Part shown: one piece after another, positions 58,598-64,000 of the stretch
Position numbering within the stretch: position 1 is the stretch's first letter
How the letters are laid out: each line of letters starts with the position of its first letter
Assembly (NCBI GenBank): GCA_026214975.1
Contig: JAOBSW010000334.1
Location: 1 to 64,000, forward strand
Source of the DNA: Gentiana macrophylla
Taxonomy: Eukaryota; Streptophyta; Magnoliopsida; Gentianales; Gentianaceae
Direction: 5' to 3'
DNA length: 64,000 nucleotides
Made by a program: the position numbers and the translations under genes
Notes under the pieces: model-generated
Seen by the model: only the letters and a program-made list of their open reading frames with translations
Databases searched by the model: none
Told to the model about the DNA's origin: nothing

Positions 58598-60358
58598 GTC
58601 CAAGTACAATTTCTTAAAAGAGCAGAATATTCTTCATCCGTTGCAGATTTCCACTAAGGACTAGCCATGGCATCTGACACATTAGTGGGTTTAGACTGAT
58701 GAGCAACTACTGAAAGGGCTTTGGGTTTAAAGATACCATGTTTGGCTCTAGTTTGCATTGGATGAGTGTTGACAAGTTTAGGTTTAGGAGAAGGAATAGG
58801 TGTGGCAGAGGAGTCACTGGAGGAATCAATAAGATTGATAGATTGTTGGGATGGTTGTGAGGTGAGTACATCAGGTGGTGTTGTATAAGGACTAGTGGAA
58901 TCATGGACTTGTGGAATAGGTGATTCAGGAGAGCCAGTGTGTGATGAATAATGACTGATGACTTCAAATCTGTTAGAGCTACAAGAAATAGGTGAAGTGG
59001 CATACCTGGTATTATCAGGGGAAAATCTGCTTCCAGGGGATGGTGTACCAATGTGTTGTGAGGGCACCTCCAACTGAGAGTCCAGCATAGGTAAAACACC
59101 AGACACACTGACATCATGTAAAACCGTAGGACTAGTAACCAAAGACCTATGAGGACCTTGTGTGAATTTTTTTGCAAAAGGAAAACTTAATTCATCAAAT
59201 GTCACATCCATAGTGATATATATTCTGGCACTTTGATCAAGACACAACGAAGCTTTATCACTAGGGCTTATACCCAGGTGGACACATTTAGTTGAGTGAA
59301 ACTGAAACTTTGTGGTTTGATAAGTTCTAAGGTTAGGATAACAAGCACAACCAAGGACTTTAAACATATGATAGTTAGGTGCCGTGTGATGTAGACATTC
59401 ATGAGGAGATTTGTTGTGGAGGACTAGTGTAGGTAGTCTATTTATGATATGGACAGCTGCTTGAAAGCTATACCACCAAAAACTGGGGGACATAGAGGCC
59501 TAGAAGGGTCAAACCAAGTTCAACAATATGTCTATGCTTCCTTTCTGCCCTACCATGTTGACCATGATCATGGAGGGGGGGTGTCTAAACAAGATGCCAT
59601 TGTCTTTAATATGTGTTTCAATATTCCTATGTTCACCCCCAATCAAACTGAATACATTTAATAGTAGTGGCAAACTGATTCTGAACATATGCCAGGAACT
59701 GTTTAATGATAGAGAAATCTTCAGACTTGGTTTTTAAAGAAAAAATCCATGTGAATCTTGTGTGATCATCAATGAAATGAATATAGTATAAGTGTCCTGT
59801 AGTGCACTTAATGGGTTAAGGGCCCTAAACATCTGTGTGTATAAGATCAAAAACAGATTTAGCCCGAGAAACAGAAGTATTATAAGGAAGAGCATGTGAT
59901 TTTCCAAATTGACAAGCTTCACAAAAAACAAAATTCTCATTAAGCACAACATTACAACTTTTTAGGACTTGACTCAAAACCTTCTGATAAGGATGTCCTA
60001 ATCTCCTATGCCATACATTAGGGTTTTTATTCACCTCAACTTACTTAATTTTACTAGACTCTTGATCAGACCAAGACACCACAATGAGATTGAATCTGTT
60101 GGATTGAAGTGAGCTTTTCTCAGTTGGGGTTACCATCTTGCACGGCCATCCTCCAACACCCCTGTTAGCAGAACTTTCCATGATCTCTTGTCTTTCACAA
60201 AACAATAAGAATTGTCAATTTCAATTAGTATGTCATTGTTAGTAGACAGCTTAGATACACTAAGCTGGTTTTTAGTAATATCAAGCACATGAAGGATAAA
60301 ATGCATTCTAAGGGAGGTGTTAGGATAAATGGATGGCCAGTATTAGAAATTTGAGTTG
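58598..60358 (-). pseudogene. Copia C integrase and GAG-pre-integrase region
   Basis: Minus strand. The GAG-pre-integrase zinc-binding part is VWHRRLGHPYQKVL with FCEACQFGKSHALP (59825-60034), HHCC intact. The integrase core follows to about 59500 with frame breaks. A 279-codon open frame (58654-59493) carries the core end (SFQAAVHIINRLPTLVL), LGCACYPNLR, HLGISPSDKASLCLD and a Ser/Pro-rich linker ending HPMQTRAKHGIFKPK, the usual entry to RT. The upstream continuation ends at solo LTR S2. Confidence 0.9.
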
Positions 60359-60363
60359 CTCAC
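60359..60363. repeat. Target-site duplication of solo LTR S2 (left)
   Basis: CTCAC, repeated at 61828-61832. Confidence 0.88.
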
Positions 60364-61827
60364 TGATCGGCCTTTTCTAAGTGTCCAATCTCACAGGCAG
60401 TGTACCGGGTCAATAATCTACCCTCCTTTTCAAGTTCAACAGTCTGCCTCGATGTCACTCGAAGGGTGTCGATTCCTAATTCCGAGAATAGACATTAATT
60501 TAATAATCTACACTCCTATGTCAGGTTCAACAGTCCGTTGGCCGGATTTAACTGACCTAACACGGTCTACGCCCGATGAGACGCTCATTAACAATGATAT
60601 AAACCTTACACATGAAACCGAATCTGAACAACTCAGCCGGTTTTACAGGGTGATCCTAGAACCCCGGTTCCCGTATCCTTTCGCAAAATACATATGTAAA
60701 TACGATACATGTGATACGATTATCGGGTTGGGAGTTCAATAAAGGTCATTAAGAATAAGTTCTAGAACTACGGTAACATCGAGAATCAATAGTCAAACAT
60801 CAAGAACACCACAAGAACAATCTATGGTTCGATTTTGAGGATTTTCACATAACTCGACAAAAAACGGATTAGCTACTCAGTATACTAAGCAAATAACAAG
60901 AAATTGAACATTCAACAAAATTAAAAGCAAGAACAAGAAAGTAAAATGAAATACCAAATATATATAGCTGAAAATCGAATCTCCGAGCAAAATCCCGTCA
61001 ATAACGCGTCAAGCTATCACCGAGATCCTCCGGATTACAACAATCTACAACTAAACTAAGCTAATCTACCTACAAACTAATCTAAACTAAGGAAGATGAA
61101 GAAAAACGCAGAAAAAACTGTGAAAACTGATCTATATATCTTATATATCTATATGGATGAAGATGGGGGTTTTTATAGTGTTTTGGCAGATATGACTGTT
61201 AGGCGTGCGCCTAGGGAAGTTCAGGTGCACGCCTAGCATGCAAAAAAAGTTGAAAGACAGACTGAAACTTTGCCAGAATTTCCCCCCGTAGGCGTGCGCC
61301 TAGCATTCTCAGGCGCGCGCTTAGCTGACACACCTTCAGTAAATTGGCCATAACTTTGTGTGTAGACCTCCGATTTGAGTGATTAAAGTTGCGTTGGAAA
61401 GATCATTCAATTTAATACAACTTTCATGAAGATGTCCAGCCCAGAAAATGCATCTATGGTGGATCAAAATGCAGATCAAGGGAAGGTATGGTTGTAGTAC
61501 CAACGCGTTTTGATCTGTTTGAACGTTTAAGCTTCGGGCACACATTTCAATCCTCATATCTCGACTTCTGGACATCTCAAACACCTAAGTCCTGTACAAA
61601 ATCACACCAAATACCACACATAATCCCTACAGGACACTAGGGTGACCGAGAGGATTGTAAATACACCGAAAAAGACTGAGAATCCCGGACTTTACATCCT
61701 AGGTCCCGAAATGATAACCAAGGTGTAAATACATCAAAATACAACCAAATATCTCAGAAAACATATAAAATGAGGAATAAACGGGGTATAATTACATAGT
61801 AAATGATAGCCAATTTGACTCTCATCA
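60364..61827 (-). repeat. Solo LTR S2 (TGAT...ATCA group)
   Basis: 1464 bases, tgatcggcc...gactctcatca, with TSD CTCAC, inserted in copia C between protease and GAG-pre-integrase. TATA box (plus strand ttttatagtg) near 61171. Two perfect copies of TAGGCGTGCGCCTA lie upstream at 61200-61213 and 61289-61302, plus two degenerate ones (about 61223-61236, 61310-61323). Confidence 0.9.
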
Positions 61828-61832
61828 CTCAC
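61828..61832. repeat. Target-site duplication of solo LTR S2 (right)
   Basis: CTCAC. Confidence 0.88.
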
Positions 61833-63247
61833 CATTCCCAACTACTAGTGAATCATTACCATTATATCCAGAACTCATGTGAAGATTGTTCAAGTCTTTA
61901 GTGATGTGATTAGTTGCTCCACTGTCCATGTACCAGGATGAGTCATTGACTGATTTAGGAGAGGCCATTAGAGCAGATATCTGTCTTGGACCACCATTTC
62001 CAGCATTTGGACCAGGCCTAGGATTGGGATCTCCAGTGAAATTTTGGTCAAATCTATGCCAACACTCAATAACAGTGTGGCCATTTTCGCCACATAACTG
62101 ACACACACTTTTGTTGTTATGATTTCCGTTTCTGCCTCATCATCTACCACCTCCTCTTCATCTGCCACCTCTTCCACCTCTACTTCTTCTAGAATTGTTG
62201 TACTGAGGTCTTACATCTGAGTTGAAATTTGCACCTCTAGGGGTTAGTTGAGTGGATTAGCAGCAGAGTGAGGTGAATCCAGACCAGTTCCTAGATTGAA
62301 TTGAGCTAAGAGCCTTTCATGAGTCTATAATTGTGACTGCACTTCCTGCAATTCATGGATCCAACCCTAGCAGTGAGATTGACTACAACAACTTTATATT
62401 CCTTGTCTAGACCATCTAAGACAGCCAAAATCAGTTCTGTTTTTGACACAAGGTGACTTGCAATAGCTAGTTTATCTCGATGACTTCATCAATGCAAGAT
62501 AACCAACCATGGATCTGGTGCCCTTTTCAGTTTTGGTTAAAGCACTTTTAAACTCCAGCATCCTAGCCTCAGATTCACTATTGAACAGGGTTTCTAAAGT
62601 AGTCCAGACCTCAGATGAAGTAGAACAACCCATCACCTCTAACAGTGCATGTTGAGTCGTTGAACTTAGTAACCATCCCATAGATATCCACTGATCAACT
62701 GCTAAGGTGGTGTGTCTAGAAACACCTCCTTCAAACACAATCTTAGGAGGCTTCGCTTTGGTGCCCAGTAAGAATCCTTCAAATTTGTATCCTCTGACAA
62801 TGGGTAGGATTGTGTATTTCCAAAGCAGATAATTGTCTCAAATAAGCTTGACAGTGCAAGACTGACTTAGATTGTCAATGAAGGCATGAGTGAAATCCCA
62901 GATGGAGCTGTAGATCTAAGCAGGGATGTTGAAAAATCTGGTGCTGAAATTGTAGGAGATAGCGCCATTTGTGGTGAAAGAGTTACACCAAACATGCCAA
63001 AAGGAGGCATGATAATTCCTGAAGTAAAACCAGCCCCGGGAATTGGTCGGAAAAGATGGTGGAGGTGGATAACTGGACATAAACATCTGAGTGGAAGCTG
63101 AGATTGCAGAGGTTGGAGCTGTGATTGAAGGATTTAAGCTACCAAAGCAGCCAGATAAGACTTGGGTGGTTCATGAAAGCAGAAGAATGAGACACGTCAG
63201 CGCTGCTTCGGCGGAGCGTGGTGGAGCTCATGGCAGAGGTAACCATG
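61833..63247 (-). pseudogene. Copia C gag and protease
   Basis: Minus strand. The UBN2-type gag lies at about 62400-63240, with DQWISMGWLLSSTTQHALLE and EARMLEFKSALTKTEKGTRS at 62472-62738. The zinc knuckle CQLCGENGHTVIECWHRFD (about 62045-62105) has all four ligands. The protease WYMDSGATNHITKD (about 61890-61935) is intact. A Gly/Arg-like stretch near 62110-62190 shifts frame. Gag and protease look the least damaged of the copia copies here. Confidence 0.9.
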
Positions 63248-63259
63248 GCTCTGATACCA
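63248..63259 (-). promoter_or_regulatory. Primer binding site of copia C (initiator tRNA-Met)
   Basis: Plus strand gctctgatacca, the exact complement of TGGTATCAGAGC, one or two bases from the LTR. Confidence 0.92.
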
Positions 63260-63260
63260 A

Positions 63261-63485
63261 GTTAGAAAAACATAAAAGATAGAAATCCAAGATTTTTCAT
63301 TAATTCAGATTACTCAGTACTTCCATGAGTACATGTACATAAATATTGTAGGCCAAGAGAATCTACTAACAACTTATCCTTATCAGCAAATCTAATAAAC
63401 TAATCTGAGCCATACACACACTATCTAGGTGGACAGTCTAGATAGTGCCACATGTCACCATACTAATCAGCCACATATTTTAACA
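63261..63485 (-). repeat. Copia C 5' LTR
   Basis: About 225 bases from gttagaaaaac to ttttaaca; on the minus strand it begins TGTTAAAATATGTGGC. Its last 75 bases match 49479-49557. Confidence 0.88.
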
Positions 63486-64000
63486 GGGCGGGTGTAGTTT
63501 GAAGTTATATTGTATAATAGCATCTGGATTCTAATCTTCACTTATGTAGTAGTAATGTAACATGGGTCGGTAATTGCCGACTCCTTTATGTCTTTTCAGC
63601 TTCTTTAATAATTTTAGCGCCCAATACATACATAAGGATTCGTGATTCAAGAAGTTGATTCTCAAGTCATGATTGGACGATCCGAATATAGAATATAAAA
63701 TATTAATTGATTTTCAGGTCGAAGTATTATAAGTTTAAAAGTGTTCTCAAACTGTGATTACATTAGGAAAGGCGCGCATGAACCACAAACGTGTGTGCAT
63801 GAGTGTATATATAATGACACTTTTGGTTTCCTAGTTTTTTAATTGTGCCAAAATCAACATTTATCTTTCATATTTACACTTTTCACCCATTGCTATGAGT
63901 GTAAACGATCCGATCCGAATCAAGCATTTACTTATCTAATCGTGCAACCCCATTAAAACAGTGATGCTCGAACTCGGTTCGAGATCGCTCAAAGAGAAAA
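63486..64000. other. Flanking sequence, nothing recognised
   Basis: About 500 AT-rich bases without a recognised gene or repeat. A TATA-like gtatatataatg lies near 63804, of unknown meaning. Confidence 0.5.

Larger units (their letters stand above)
49479..63485 (-). mobile_element. Copia C: Ty1/copia element split by three insertions
   Basis: A minus-strand copia element. Removing solo LTR S1, LARD and solo LTR S2 leaves about 4.9-5.0 kb, a normal copia length, with gag, protease, integrase, RT and RNase H in the expected order. The left LTR is truncated (49479-49557) and the right one is complete (63261-63485). The coding sequence rejoins across each insertion with a short target duplication. 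Confidence 0.92.

Overview
This window looks like a repeat-rich stretch of a eudicot plant chromosome. It holds one recognisable host gene, intron-bearing with GT-AG splice sites, in a nest of LTR retrotransposons. All ends and target-site duplications (TSDs) below were read by eye; no alignment or database search was run.

Layout. 1-1605: the downstream end of a plus-strand LTR-like repeat. 1606-14.1 kb: a Ty1/copia remnant (copia A) split by a complete Athila-type Ty3/gypsy element, Gypsy-1 (2716-13919, minus strand, TSD TGCAA). 14.1-17.2 kb: older debris, comprising a gypsy gag piece, a copia gag-protease remnant (copia D) carrying a MITE with GGTTCGGTT-like arrays, and a dead RNase H domain. 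17.78-21.17 kb: a calmodulin-binding receptor-like cytoplasmic kinase gene (CRCK3-like, minus strand), the only plausible host gene; three of its frames are broken in this sequence. 22.28-22.88 kb: a small TRIM-like LTR/PBS array. 23.1-26.2 kb: the 3' half of a copia element (copia B). 26.2-33.9 kb and 45.3-49.5 kb: LTRs and internal pieces of a related group of gypsy-like elements whose LTRs run TGAT...ATCA; one member encodes a protein resembling the 'putative plant transposon protein' family rather than gag-pol. 33949-45289: a complete Athila element, Gypsy-2 (plus strand, TSD TCGAC). 49.48-63.49 kb: copia C, a full copia element of about 5 kb net, opened up by two solo LTRs and one non-autonomous gypsy element (LARD, 52685-58592, TSD CCGGG).

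Four observations cut across the window. First, nearly every gypsy-type LTR has clusters of a short inverted-repeat motif both upstream and downstream of its TATA box, and the motif differs between LTRs that otherwise share a backbone (CGATTAATCG, CCGGTTTACCGG, CTCGGTCGACCGAG, GACGNNCGTC, TAGGCGTGCGCCTA). Gypsy-2 sits exactly inside one such motif, and carries the same motif itself. Second, two short hairpins with constant loops and changing stems recur in the 3' regions of different elements; one sits beside an internal polypurine tract. Third, the two LTRs of each complete element agree over long stretches but disagree in tight clusters at CAG/CTG/CG-rich spots. This looks more like methylation-linked base-calling error than ageing, so frameshifts here, including some in the CRCK gene, may not be real. 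Fourth, two half-elements of the TGAT...ATCA group are joined tail-outward around 48 kb.

How the parts relate: Gypsy-1, Gypsy-2 and LARD share a tRNA-Asp-type primer site, so a Gypsy-2-like element could supply proteins to LARD in trans. The copia elements use the initiator tRNA-Met site. The kinase gene has kept its exon structure, with repeats on both sides.
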